Below, piece after piece: positions 1-8,500 of a stretch of DNA of 64,000 bases. The position numbers and the translations under genes are program-made. Within the stretch, counting starts at the first letter, position 1; each line of letters starts with the position of its first letter. Under the pieces are notes generated by a model, which worked only from the letters and a program-made list of their open reading frames with translations, was not told where the DNA came from and ran no database searches. This DNA comes from CAYJDR01 sp964368965 (GTDB lineage: Bacteria > Chrysiogenota > Deferribacteres > Deferribacterales > Mucispirillaceae), in assembly GCA_964368965.1 (NCBI GenBank), contig CAYJDR010000001.1, forward strand, positions 1 through 64,000, read 5' to 3'.

Positions 1-45
1 ATAGTCAATAAGTAATTTTAAAGTAAGCAACGGCTTAAAAAATCA

Positions 46-483
46 TTAGCCAGAGAAGTTAATAGATTTTTGTATATGTTGGTCGTTCGCAGGTGCTGTT
101 TTTACGATAGAGATGTTTTCTTTATCAACTATCTCTTTCCAAGCGTTGCGAAGAGGTATCAGCAGTTCAATTACTGATTCAATCTTGTTTTTATCTTTAT
201 CTCTGTTAGCTTCGATAAGTTGCCAGATCATGAAATCGTACAATCTCATCAAGTTCTCTGATATTTCACCAGCGTCCATGTTCAATGTAGACATTAACTC
301 ATACAATATGTTTTCTGCGCGAATAATATTGTTGTTAGCATCTTGAATATTTTTCTCGTCGATACTTCTTGATGCCATGCGTAAAAATTTAATTACACCT
401 TCGTATAGCAGAACAACTATTTTTCCTTTCGTTGCGCCTTCTACTTCCTGTCTTTGATAGTTAGTGTATGCGTTTTTTTGCAT
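46..483 (-). CDS. fliS: Flagellar export chaperone FliS
   Basis: FliS binds the C-terminal end of flagellin in the cytoplasm and keeps it unpolymerised until export. The 145-residue protein has the family's usual length. It shows the typical N-terminal region (AYTNYQRQEVE, then LLYEGVIKFLRMA at about residues 25-37) and is predicted nearly all helical. The ATG is preceded by an AGGAG ribosome site. It lies 33 bases downstream of fliD on the same strand, the usual fliD-fliS order, and probably shares the fliD promoter. The C-terminal tail (KTAPANDQHIQKSINFSG) is polar and probably flexible. Identification is secure from sequence and context. Confidence 0.95.
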   Translation of the reverse strand: MQKNAYTNYQRQEVEGATKGKIVVLLYEGVIKFLRMASRSIDEKNIQDANNNIIRAENILYELMSTLNMDAGEISENLMRLYDFMIWQLIEANRDKDKNKIESVIELLIPLRNAWKEIVDKENISIVKTAPANDQHIQKSINFSG

Positions 484-516
484 TGGTTAACTCCTATGTT
501 GCTTACTTATGCTATG

Positions 517-3249
517 TTACGCCGTTGTTGACGACGATAAATTTGTTAAATAACTAGCTTGTGTGTTGTAGTATTGCACTTGTTGCTCCATTGCTGCAAA
601 CCTTGACCACATAAGCTCTAAATATGACTCAGCCCTTAGTTGTTGTGTTTCTATATCGGCTTCTAGTCGTGCGATGTTGCTGTCAATCGTACCGCTAGTT
701 TTAGTCTTTTGCGATAAGGTTGATGTGATAGACGTTTGGTCGTATAAGTAGGTACTCATAGTTCTCGACCAGCCTTCATATTCAACTTCACCATCAGAAT
801 CTAACTCTTGCGCCGCAAAGAAATTAAACACCTCATTAGAGTTGTTAGCTACCTTATCGACAAAAGTTGTTTCTTCTTTAATAAATTCTTCAAGTTCTTC
901 AAGATCACTTGATGCAGTAAGCAATAAACCAAGCTTTGTGATGTTGATATCGCCATCGTCAGAACCCGCTGTAGTCAAGCCTAATGACACTAAAGAGTCA
1001 TAAGGTGTGCCAGGTAGTGCAACTTGCTGAAATATTTGTGACCTTATATCAGTTTTTAGAGAACGAAGTTCTGAGCCTGAAACAGTATCGTAGTATAATA
1101 TATTTTCATAGCTTTGTTGGTAACTTGCTATTTCGTCTTCGCTCATAGATGCTTTTTCGTCATCTGTAAGTGGTTCAGCATAGTCATCTCTGTCTGAATC
1201 TGACGGTGCTGTCGGTGTAAGCATTTCAATAAGCTTGTTGTATTCCATCGCCATTTCTGCAATTGCTGTAACTGCAATGTCAGTATCAACTTCAACATTG
1301 ATAACACTTGTTCCTGTATTTGCAATAGAGAAACTCATGCCAGGAACGATATCAGAAACTTCGTTATCTTCACGTGTATATTGTGTGCCGTTCACTGTGA
1401 ATATTGCTTCTGTGCCTGCTGTGCCGACTTCTTGAGGAGCATTAGCATAATATGTTAAACCAGCCGCTTGTAAAAAAGATGATGTGTCATTTTCATCACC
1501 AAGTATAATTTTCTCTGTGCCTTCACCAGTTAACATGAATTTGTCAGCAATGGTGTCATAAGCCATTGTAACGCCAGCGCCCGAATTGTTTACTTTATCT
1601 ATGATATCTTCAACGCTATCAACATCGTGGTCAACATAAATTGATACACCATTGATAGTAAACACACCTGATGTAACAGCTGTAGAAAAGCCTGCTTCTT
1701 TTAATGTAGCAGTAGGGTCGATAGCACCTGATGATTGCCCGAGTTCCAGTACGCCACCTTCATATACGGCTATGTTTAGCACGTCTAAGATATCTGATGT
1801 ATCACCAAAATCACCTAATGTGATTTGAGTAGGGCCTTCTGTATTATTTTCTATAACAAATATGTTTTTATCATAGTCATATTTCATTGTTACGCCAGCG
1901 CCACTAGAGTTTACTTGAGCCATAACTTCTAATGGTGACATTTCTTCGTTAATAGTTATCTCTTTACCGTTGATTGTGAATGTTCCGTTTACAGAAGATG
2001 TTACAGTTTCATCAAAAAGTGAGCCTGTATCTGTGTTAAGCGGTGCTTTGAGCCAGTTTGTGATATCTTCCGAAGTAGTAGTGTCTGTGATAGTGCTGAA
2101 AGAGCCACCAACATACTTTGAGTTTGTAGCTGGCCTAGCATTCACGGTAGAGTCTTGATAAACTTGGAATGATCCAACCGTTAACCCAGTATCAGCCGTT
2201 GATAACGTAGCGCCAGGGAATAAGCCGCCTTTTGCATTCATTTCCGTAGTGTCATCTAAACCTTTGATTTTTTTGCCTAAATCCTCTGCTGATGTACCAG
2301 TGATGACGTTTGTCATTGTATTAGTTTTTTCTGGAAACGATAAAGCCATTATGCCTAAGCTGTTAGCAACCGTTGATGTATTGTCAGGGTCGTTAATATC
2401 TACAAAGCCAGCGATATCAACTGACTTATCAGATGCGACATCGTAAAATGCAAAGTTATATTCGCCCGTAGTTTCGTTATATTCAGTACGCACTGCAATT
2501 TGTTGCTTGCCGTTTGTATCAAAAGACTTTTCTAAACCGATATTGATTTTTGCTTCTAAATCTTGTGCAATAGCGCTCGCCATTGTGCCAGCTTCATATT
2601 TTAAATCAATATTAAGCTGATAGCTTTGCCCATCAACTTTGAACACCATTGTAGTTGTTTCGTCAACATCTGCTGTTGTCATGCCGTTAGCATCCAGCAT
2701 AACGCCTTCTGTTGAGCTAACTGCACCAGCAGTATTTTTCATGTATGATTCATTCTTGTTAGCAGTGAAGACATCTGTAGCAGTCCAGAAATCTTCTGCT
2801 GCATTTGTTGATATTGTAACATCATGTGTGCCTGCAACTTGGTCGTATGCGTATACGTTGCTTGTTAATCCTGTAACGCCTGCACCAGCAGCTGTAAGTG
2901 ATTTTGTAAGATATGTGCTTGATGCATATGCTGGTTTAGCCGTCTGTGTGACATTGACAGTATATGAACCAGTAGGTGTAGATGTAGATGCTGTTGCACT
3001 AAGTACGCTTTCGTTAGTGGACGTAGTGAGTTTGCTCATGAATGTGCTTTCAAGTTTTAAGTCAAACATGGCATCATTTAATGTGTTAAGTTGGTCAATT
3101 ATATCGTTGTAAACAGTTTTTTCGTATGTTAAGTCACTAATTTCATTATTAAGCCTAACGATAGGTATTTGTGCTGTTGCCATTAATGAGTCAATAATTG
3201 AGTTAGTATCAAGCCCCGAAGCAATACCGCCTACTCGCATAGCGTCCAT
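517..3249 (-). CDS. fliD: Flagellar filament cap protein FliD, large form
   Basis: FliD caps the growing filament and helps flagellin monomers fold into place. The N-terminus (VGGIASGLDTNSIID, residues 6-20) and the C-terminal coiled region (about 845-900) are the classic FliD D0/D1 parts. At 910 residues it is clearly longer than common FliD proteins of roughly 450-700. The extra length lies in the surface-exposed middle. Two similar segments, about residues 422-493 and 528-598, both begin with a G-x-FTING motif and contain VNNSGAGVTM or VNSSGAGVTM, so they are tandem flagellin hook-IN-like repeats. Start ATG follows AGGAGG with 5-base spacing. fliS is directly downstream. Confidence 0.95.
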   Translation of the reverse strand: MDAMRVGGIASGLDTNSIIDSLMATAQIPIVRLNNEISDLTYEKTVYNDIIDQLNTLNDAMFDLKLESTFMSKLTTSTNESVLSATASTSTPTGSYTVNVTQTAKPAYASSTYLTKSLTAAGAGVTGLTSNVYAYDQVAGTHDVTISTNAAEDFWTATDVFTANKNESYMKNTAGAVSSTEGVMLDANGMTTADVDETTTMVFKVDGQSYQLNIDLKYEAGTMASAIAQDLEAKINIGLEKSFDTNGKQQIAVRTEYNETTGEYNFAFYDVASDKSVDIAGFVDINDPDNTSTVANSLGIMALSFPEKTNTMTNVITGTSAEDLGKKIKGLDDTTEMNAKGGLFPGATLSTADTGLTVGSFQVYQDSTVNARPATNSKYVGGSFSTITDTTTSEDITNWLKAPLNTDTGSLFDETVTSSVNGTFTINGKEITINEEMSPLEVMAQVNSSGAGVTMKYDYDKNIFVIENNTEGPTQITLGDFGDTSDILDVLNIAVYEGGVLELGQSSGAIDPTATLKEAGFSTAVTSGVFTINGVSIYVDHDVDSVEDIIDKVNNSGAGVTMAYDTIADKFMLTGEGTEKIILGDENDTSSFLQAAGLTYYANAPQEVGTAGTEAIFTVNGTQYTREDNEVSDIVPGMSFSIANTGTSVINVEVDTDIAVTAIAEMAMEYNKLIEMLTPTAPSDSDRDDYAEPLTDDEKASMSEDEIASYQQSYENILYYDTVSGSELRSLKTDIRSQIFQQVALPGTPYDSLVSLGLTTAGSDDGDINITKLGLLLTASSDLEELEEFIKEETTFVDKVANNSNEVFNFFAAQELDSDGEVEYEGWSRTMSTYLYDQTSITSTLSQKTKTSGTIDSNIARLEADIETQQLRAESYLELMWSRFAAMEQQVQYYNTQASYLTNLSSSTTA

Positions 3250-3294
3250 CAGCGCCTCCTGTTTTATGTAGCTAAATTTATATTATTATGTTAT

Positions 3295-3321
3295 ATATCG
3301 TCCATAGTCAGAATAACTTTA
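3295..3321 (-). promoter_or_regulatory. Sigma-28 (FliA)-type promoter for fliD-fliS
   Basis: On the minus strand TAAAGTTA (3321-3314), an 11-base spacer and GACGATAT (3302-3295) lie about 46 bases upstream of the fliD ATG. The enterobacterial FliA consensus is TAAAGTTT-N11-GCCGATAA, so the match is 7/8 and 6/8 with exact spacing. This would place fliD-fliS among the late flagellar genes. It assumes this organism's FliA recognises the usual consensus. Confidence 0.7.
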
Positions 3322-3353
3322 GAAAAAAATTCCTATTAAATTCAACACGATTG

Positions 3354-3382
3354 TTGACATATGCGGAATAATTTATCATAAT
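3354..3382 (+). promoter_or_regulatory. Sigma-70-type promoter for the HAD phosphatase
   Basis: TTGACA (3354-3359), a 17-base spacer and CATAAT (3377-3382) precede the phosphatase gene by about 50 bases. This is a near-consensus housekeeping promoter, divergent from the fliD promoter. Confidence 0.6.
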
Positions 3383-3432
3383 AGCTATCTGATGAAACTA
3401 TACAAGCAAAAACACTGCCAAATGGAGATTGA

Positions 3433-4050
3433 ATGATTAAGTTAGTTATATATGATTGTGACGGAGTACTTGTTGATAGTACTGAGTCAATACTTACATA
3501 CTACAGCTGGATGGCAGATAAATGCGGAATAGGGCCAATAGATTGGACTGAAAATGATATACGCTCAATCGCTCTATCATATGCTGATAAAGACATCTTA
3601 GAAGTTTTAGCTAAGGGCAACCAAGAACTATATGCAAAAATGCTACATATATCAAAAACAGATGCGCCTGCAAATGATTTTACAAAGATGACTATGTTTG
3701 ACGATTTAGTTGAAGGGCTAGAGATTGTTAAACAATGTGGCATGTATACAGCAATTTGCACAAATAGAGGGCGCTCACTTCCTACTTTGCTTGACCATTT
3801 TAACATTGCTAAATATTTTGATATGTGTGTTACTTCAAACGATGTAACGCTTCCTAAACCTTCGCCAGAGGGTGTGTTTAAAATATGCGATAACTTTGGT
3901 GTATCTCCACAAGAGGTGTTATTCGTGGGCGATTCCCCAACAGATTACCACGCCGCAAAAACAGCTGGTGCAAAATTTTTATCATATAGAAAAGAACTAT
4001 ATGGTTCAGACATTATCAAAAATCACAAAGATATAATGGTATACCTATAG
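3433..4050 (+). CDS. HAD-superfamily phosphatase, phosphoglycolate phosphatase-like
   Basis: A 205-residue cytoplasmic HAD hydrolase. All four motifs are visible: nucleophile D8 and acid D10 in YDCDGVLVDS, T110 (ICTN), K142 (LPKPSPEG), and D167/D171 in FVGDSPTD. The helical insert after motif I is the type seen in Gph and PgmB proteins, so 2-phosphoglycolate or another small phosphate ester is the likely substrate. The substrate cannot be fixed from sequence. ATG follows TGGAG with 6-base spacing. It stands alone behind its own promoter and converges on the next minus-strand gene. Confidence 0.85.
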   Translation: MIKLVIYDCDGVLVDSTESILTYYSWMADKCGIGPIDWTENDIRSIALSYADKDILEVLAKGNQELYAKMLHISKTDAPANDFTKMTMFDDLVEGLEIVKQCGMYTAICTNRGRSLPTLLDHFNIAKYFDMCVTSNDVTLPKPSPEGVFKICDNFGVSPQEVLFVGDSPTDYHAAKTAGAKFLSYRKELYGSDIIKNHKDIMVYL

Positions 4051-4060
4051 GTGTTTGGCG

Positions 4061-4432
4061 CTAAAATCTGCGTATTTTGACAGATGAGAATGCGTCAAAT
4101 ATCATGTTGATAAAACTCACCATTAAACCTGCTCCAAATGCTGTCCAGAAGCCATCTATATGGTATCCACTAATGAAAGATGACACAAGCAGTAATATCA
4201 AAGCGTTAACAATCAAGTAACCTATACCCATTGTAAAGATAACAACTGGCAGAGATATAAACACCAGTATTGGCTTGATTGAGTAGTTGAGTATTGTCAA
4301 CAATAGCGACGCAAACACAACCGCAGAAAAGCTTGTAACTTCAATATGTTTAAACAACGCACCCGTAATGCCGATAGCAATAATGTTGATGCAAAATTTA
4401 TAAAAGAAATGTTGTAATAAAAAAGTATTCAT
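4061..4432 (-). CDS. Small four-helix membrane protein, phage holin 4 (YvlD) family
   Basis: A 123-residue protein made of about four hydrophobic helices, with the SIKPILVFISLPVVIFTMGI stretch and the NALILLL and GFWTAFGAGL features typical of the family named mycobacterial four-TM phage holin (YvlD-like). Despite the name, most members are chromosomal and of unknown role, and nothing around it is phage-like. It stands alone, ending 10 bases from the convergent HAD gene. Membrane location is clear; function is unknown. Confidence 0.75.
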   Translation of the reverse strand: MNTFLLQHFFYKFCINIIAIGITGALFKHIEVTSFSAVVFASLLLTILNYSIKPILVFISLPVVIFTMGIGYLIVNALILLLVSSFISGYHIDGFWTAFGAGLMVSFINMIFDAFSSVKIRRF

Positions 4433-4560
4433 GCATTATATATTAACTACATAATATAAATATTGCAAGCGAATTATGGCGTGTATATGTTTGTGAGTAA
4501 AAAATAACTTGTAATTAGTACAAAATAAGTATTAAATACATAAAATTATAAAGGTGTGAT

Positions 4561-5400
4561 ATGAAAATAGATTTCCATTGCCATTCAAACGCTTCCGATG
4601 GCTCATATACCCCAACAAAGCTTGTGCATTCAGCTAAAGAGTGTGGTGTTGAGTTTTTAGCGCTGACAGATCATGATACGACTGATGGCTTAGATGAGTT
4701 TTTCTCAGTTGATACTGATATTAATAGAATAGCTGGTATAGAGCTTAGTGTTGGCTTTTCAGGTGGCGAACTGCATATAGTTGGCTTGTTTGTTGATAAA
4801 ACGACACAGAAGCTTAGCGAATTAGAATCAGACGTTAAACGCTTCAGAAAAGAACGTAATGAACTGATGATGAAGAACTTATCAACTCTTGTAAAAAAAG
4901 ATGTGCAATTACTCGATTTAGTCGACGATGAAAACGCTCAACTTGGTAGGCCTCACTTTGCAAAATACCTGCTACGTAATGGGTTTGTTGCAACAAGGCA
5001 AGAAGCATTTGATAAGTATCTCGGAAAGGGTGGTGTGATTAACGCTAAAAAGCAACGCATAACCATCGAACGAGCACTGGATGCTATTAAGTCTGCTGGT
5101 GGTATAAGTGTGCTTGCACATCCGATTACGCTTAATTTAGATGATGACAAATTTGATGCTCTAGTTAAAACATATAGCGATTTAGGGCTTGACGCTATTG
5201 AGGTTTATTCAAGCCATAACCCATCAGAAAAGCTTCCGTTTTATGAAAATATAGCAAAGAAATATAATTTGGAAATATCGTGCGGTAGTGATTTTCATGG
5301 CGCAAATGGAAGCGTGTTGTCACTAGGTGCAAACATAGGTGATAGAAACCCAGAAACAATTATCGAAGCACTATATAAACGAGCAAACAAAACATATTGA
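4561..5400 (+). CDS. PHP-domain metal-dependent phosphoesterase
   Basis: A 279-residue PHP protein related to YciV/TrpH, enzymes that act on 3',5'-nucleoside bisphosphates and short 5'-phosphorylated RNA. The metal ligands are easy to see: H6 and H8 in DFHCHSNASDG, D13, D37-H38-D39 in LTDHDT, E61, H72, H187 (LAHP), H219 (SSHNP), D244 and H246 (CGSDFHG). Length fits the family. ATG follows an AAAGGTG ribosome site. The gene is monocistronic and ends in a strong terminator. Class is secure; substrate is inferred from family. Confidence 0.88.
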   Translation: MKIDFHCHSNASDGSYTPTKLVHSAKECGVEFLALTDHDTTDGLDEFFSVDTDINRIAGIELSVGFSGGELHIVGLFVDKTTQKLSELESDVKRFRKERNELMMKNLSTLVKKDVQLLDLVDDENAQLGRPHFAKYLLRNGFVATRQEAFDKYLGKGGVINAKKQRITIERALDAIKSAGGISVLAHPITLNLDDDKFDALVKTYSDLGLDAIEVYSSHNPSEKLPFYENIAKKYNLEISCGSDFHGANGSVLSLGANIGDRNPETIIEALYKRANKTY

Positions 5401-5407
5401 ACAAATA

Positions 5408-5440
5408 AAAAGCCGATACTAAGTATCGGCTTTTGCTTTA
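5408..5440. terminator. Bidirectional intrinsic terminator
   Basis: A perfect inverted repeat with 13-base arms (5408-5420 and 5422-5434, AAAAGCCGATACT and its complement) sits between the convergent PHP and aminotransferase genes. It is flanked by A and T runs, so it can end transcription from both sides. Confidence 0.9.
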
Positions 5441-5452
5441 TGTTGATGAAGT

Positions 5453-6754
5453 TTAAACTTCTTTACATGCTTGGTATAGTATGTTGTATAGTTCTTCAAC
5501 ATTTTCTTCTGCTAAGCATGAGAATGCTACACGGATATCAGTTGAAGATGTGCTGATAACACCTACGCCATATTTATCTAGCAAGTGGAGGCGAACAGCT
5601 TCTGCGTTTTTGTTCACTAATTTAACTAGCATAAAGTAGCCAGAGTTAAATAAATATGGAGTGAATTCATCAGCGTATTTGCCTGTTGCTAAAACTTCCT
5701 TAACTTTTCTACACCTTGAGGCGATGATATCATTTTTAACTTGACGTTCGCTATAGAAGCTATCAGATTGCAATGCACGTAAAACAGCCATTTGTGAAAG
5801 TGCTGTACAGTTTGAGATATTGCCACGGATAGCGCCAGCAGTTTTAACTTCAAGTGCTGCAAGGGCGTCTGTTTTGCCACTTTCGCATGCGCCGTAAGTG
5901 ATAAAGCCAACACGTAAGCCCCAAACAAATGTTTCTTTTGTAGCGCCGTCAACTTTGATAGCTAACAAGTTTTTGCTACGCTCAACAAGTAGTGAGAAGA
6001 TAGACTCTTTATGTGCATCATCTTCGTGAAATAGGCCAAAGTATGCATCATCAGTGATAGCTATAACTTTAATGCCTGATTCAGCAATAGCTGTTAATCC
6101 ATCAGCAATCTTTTTCATCTCAGCAGTTGTTGGTGTGTAGCCAGTAGGGTTGTTTGGGAAGTTTAGCACAACTAAAACTTTACCTTTTAGCTTGCCACAT
6201 TCTTCAACTTTGCTTAACAAACCATCAACATTGAAGTTGCCTTCAGCGTCAAATGTTGCATAAGTAGCAATGCTTCCGCCATTCATAAGGCAGAAAGTTA
6301 AGCGATAGTTGCCCCAGAATTTATCAGATAGTACAACATAGTCATCTTGATTGATGAATAAATTAGCAATCAGTGATAAACCATGTGTAAGCGCGTTTGT
6401 AACGATAGGTTTACCAAAAGTTTTGCCTTCTAGCGATGGGTTGTCGTGAACAAGTTTGCTTGACCATGCATCTCTAAGCGCAACAACACCAGTAGTGGGC
6501 GCGTATGGATAAATCTCGTTAGGGGAAAAAGAATCCAAGTTTTCATGCACGCAGTCGAGGTACATAGGAGTGTTTTCCTCAGTAGCTATGCCAATAGTAG
6601 CGTTAAACTTGTGTGCTTTTGCTTTTGCTTCAGCACTTTGAGTAATGATGCCAGCAGGCATATATAGTTCCTTACCCATGTTTGAGAGCATATCCATGAT
6701 TGCAGGGTTGTCACCCATGATTTTTTCATTCAAAATTTTTGCTAAGTCGTTCAT
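5453..6754 (-). CDS. PLP-dependent aminotransferase, class I/II (aspartate/aromatic type)
   Basis: A fold-type I aminotransferase of 433 residues. Visible landmarks are YPYAPTTGVVALRDAW, NFPNNPTGYTP (N202), ITDDAYFG (D235, Y238), the Schiff-base lysine K273 in VDGATKE, and R281 in GLRVGF. It probably transfers amino groups between aspartate or aromatic amino acids and 2-oxoglutarate; exact specificity is not readable. I chose the ATG at 6754 because GGTGA lies 8 bases upstream; the in-frame ATG at 6784 has no ribosome site. It shares a terminator with the PHP gene. Confidence 0.85.
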   Translation of the reverse strand: MNDLAKILNEKIMGDNPAIMDMLSNMGKELYMPAGIITQSAEAKAKAHKFNATIGIATEENTPMYLDCVHENLDSFSPNEIYPYAPTTGVVALRDAWSSKLVHDNPSLEGKTFGKPIVTNALTHGLSLIANLFINQDDYVVLSDKFWGNYRLTFCLMNGGSIATYATFDAEGNFNVDGLLSKVEECGKLKGKVLVVLNFPNNPTGYTPTTAEMKKIADGLTAIAESGIKVIAITDDAYFGLFHEDDAHKESIFSLLVERSKNLLAIKVDGATKETFVWGLRVGFITYGACESGKTDALAALEVKTAGAIRGNISNCTALSQMAVLRALQSDSFYSERQVKNDIIASRCRKVKEVLATGKYADEFTPYLFNSGYFMLVKLVNKNAEAVRLHLLDKYGVGVISTSSTDIRVAFSCLAEENVEELYNILYQACKEV

Positions 6755-6837
6755 AAATTTTATCACCGTTTTCTTAATAGTCATTATTATGCGAAATTAT
6801 AAAATACTATTATTTGAATTAAATGTAAATAGTTTTA

Positions 6838-7746
6838 TTATCTTGCTAACAAGTTGAAAAATTCACTTTCGTTAGTGATTTTTATATCAATTTTAATGTA
6901 AGAGAAATGTTTTTTATAATTGTCAGGTATTTTTACATAATCTTTTTCAGTTGTAATAATATGCGTTGCATTATGCTTAACTTGCTCTGCTATCATAAGT
7001 TCAATATCACTATTCTTTAAAGTGTTATGGTCTGTAAATGATTTGTAGTAAACAATATTTGCACCCAAGTTCTCTAAGCTGTTTTTAAAAGCTTTATTGT
7101 TTGCTAATGCTGAATATGCTACAATGTTTTTATTACAAATGTCTGATAGTGCGATAGTTTTGCATTCATGTATAATGTGTTTGTAGTCGATGTTGCTGAA
7201 AAATACTTTTTTGTTTTCAATATACTTTTTAACTTTTTCAGGAATGATGTTATCTTTCGCACGAGTGAACACGATTATATCTGCACGTTTTAATGCGCTT
7301 GGAAACTCTCTTAAATAACCAAATGGTGCTGGAAAACCAGTAGATATAGGGTTTGCATGGTCTAGTAGAACTACATCAATATCTTTTTCTACAGTTTTAT
7401 GTTGAAAACCGTCATCAAGTATCGCTAGCGTAACGCCATATTTTTCGACAGCTAATTCTAGTGATTTATTACGCTTTTTGCCTGTAATAACAATGGCTTG
7501 CGGTAAGTTTTGCGCCATCATATAAGGCTCGTCAGATGCGTAAGGAGGGTGCAACAAAAGCTTTTCACCGTCTGATATTACGTGGGTGTCAAGCCCAATC
7601 TTACCTTTATAGCCCCTTGAAAGTATTGCTACTTTTTCACCTTTATCAATGAAATGTTGTGCGATAGCAATAGTATGTGGTGTTTTACCTGTGCCACCCA
7701 TTGAGAGGTTGCCAACAGATATTACATGTGGTTTTTTACTTGTCAT
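6838..7746 (-). CDS. lpxK: Tetraacyldisaccharide 4'-kinase LpxK, short form
   Basis: LpxK phosphorylates the 4' position of the lipid A disaccharide at the inner face of the inner membrane. Walker A is at residues 12-22 (GNLSMGGTGKT), followed by LSRGYKGK, DEPYM and the conserved DDGFQH (111-116). It has 302 residues. The P-loop is almost at the N-terminus, so the amphipathic membrane helix that normally precedes it by about 40-50 residues is absent; a stop codon upstream with no other start confirms this. It overlaps the glycosyltransferase gene by 11 bases and is the last gene of the LPS run. Confidence 0.92.
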   Translation of the reverse strand: MTSKKPHVISVGNLSMGGTGKTPHTIAIAQHFIDKGEKVAILSRGYKGKIGLDTHVISDGEKLLLHPPYASDEPYMMAQNLPQAIVITGKKRNKSLELAVEKYGVTLAILDDGFQHKTVEKDIDVVLLDHANPISTGFPAPFGYLREFPSALKRADIIVFTRAKDNIIPEKVKKYIENKKVFFSNIDYKHIIHECKTIALSDICNKNIVAYSALANNKAFKNSLENLGANIVYYKSFTDHNTLKNSDIELMIAEQVKHNATHIITTEKDYVKIPDNYKKHFSYIKIDIKITNESEFFNLLAR

Positions 7747-8500
7747 TTCGATACATATCCCATAAAAATGCGTATTTTAAAAAAGTGTAAACAAAAGCGC
7801 TAAACCCAGCGATTAAACCAGGTATACCGTCTAAAAAACCACGCTTTAAAAAATACAGTTTAATAAAAGAAAACTGAGATGAAAATAATAGTTTTGCAAG
7901 CGAAAACTTTTTGCCTTTTGCATGGTAGCTTTTTGCTTGTAGTTCAGCGTATTTTATAGTTTTTGTGAAGTGGTCAGCAATATTTTTGTATGAGTAGTGT
8001 ACAACTTCGCCAGCTAACATCTTAGTTGGTGTTGTAGTTCTCAGAGATTCATGCACAAAGTCACCAGCCCATACAGCTTTTGCTTCGCTTTGTTTTATAA
8101 GGCGTAGCTGTTTATCTGGTTGCCACGCATATTTTAAAAGTTTGCCAAGATAATGCGTGCGCCTGTTGATTTCATAGGCATAGCAATTATCATCATTAAT
8201 TGCTGATTTAATGCTCTCGATAAGTTCAGGTGATATTTCTTCATCAGCATCAAGGCATAGCACCCAGTCGTTTGTGCATTTTTCTAATGCTACATTCTTT
8301 TGTTCGGCATATCCTAGCCAGTCTTGAGTGTAAGTTTTTGCACCGTAACTTTCTGCAATTTCAATAGTTTTATCAGTTGAGTTTGAGTCAACAACTATGA
8401 TTTCGCTAGCGATATCTTTAATGCTATCAAGCACTAGTGGCAATCTATTTTCTTCATTGAATGTTATTATCGAGATGCTTAATGGTAGTTTATTATTCAT
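7736..8500 (-). CDS. Family 2 glycosyltransferase, LPS core type (WaaE/KdtX-like)
   Basis: A 254-residue GT-A fold transferase. It has ITFNEENRL near the N-terminus, VVDSNSTDKT, and the metal-binding D84-A-D86 in CLDADEEIS. The middle and C-terminal parts (AWQPDKQLRL, VHESL, ending in hydrophobic helices) match the WaaE/KdtX group, which adds a glucose-like sugar to the LPS inner core. Neighbours are a heptosyltransferase (8-base overlap) and lpxK (11-base overlap), which supports a role in LPS assembly. Donor and acceptor are not known. Confidence 0.85.
   Translation of the reverse strand: MNNKLPLSISIITFNEENRLPLVLDSIKDIASEIIVVDSNSTDKTIEIAESYGAKTYTQDWLGYAEQKNVALEKCTNDWVLCLDADEEISPELIESIKSAINDDNCYAYEINRRTHYLGKLLKYAWQPDKQLRLIKQSEAKAVWAGDFVHESLRTTTPTKMLAGEVVHYSYKNIADHFTKTIKYAELQAKSYHAKGKKFSLAKLLFSSQFSFIKLYFLKRGFLDGIPGLIAGFSAFVYTFLKYAFLWDMYRNDK

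Noticed and set aside
2639..3112. A 157-codon plus-strand open frame within fliD
   Set aside because: Valine/serine-rich antisense of the fliD coding sequence; no ribosome site or recognisable protein.
4061..4432. Prophage remnant suggested by the phage holin family name
   Set aside because: The family is mostly chromosomal and no other phage genes are nearby.
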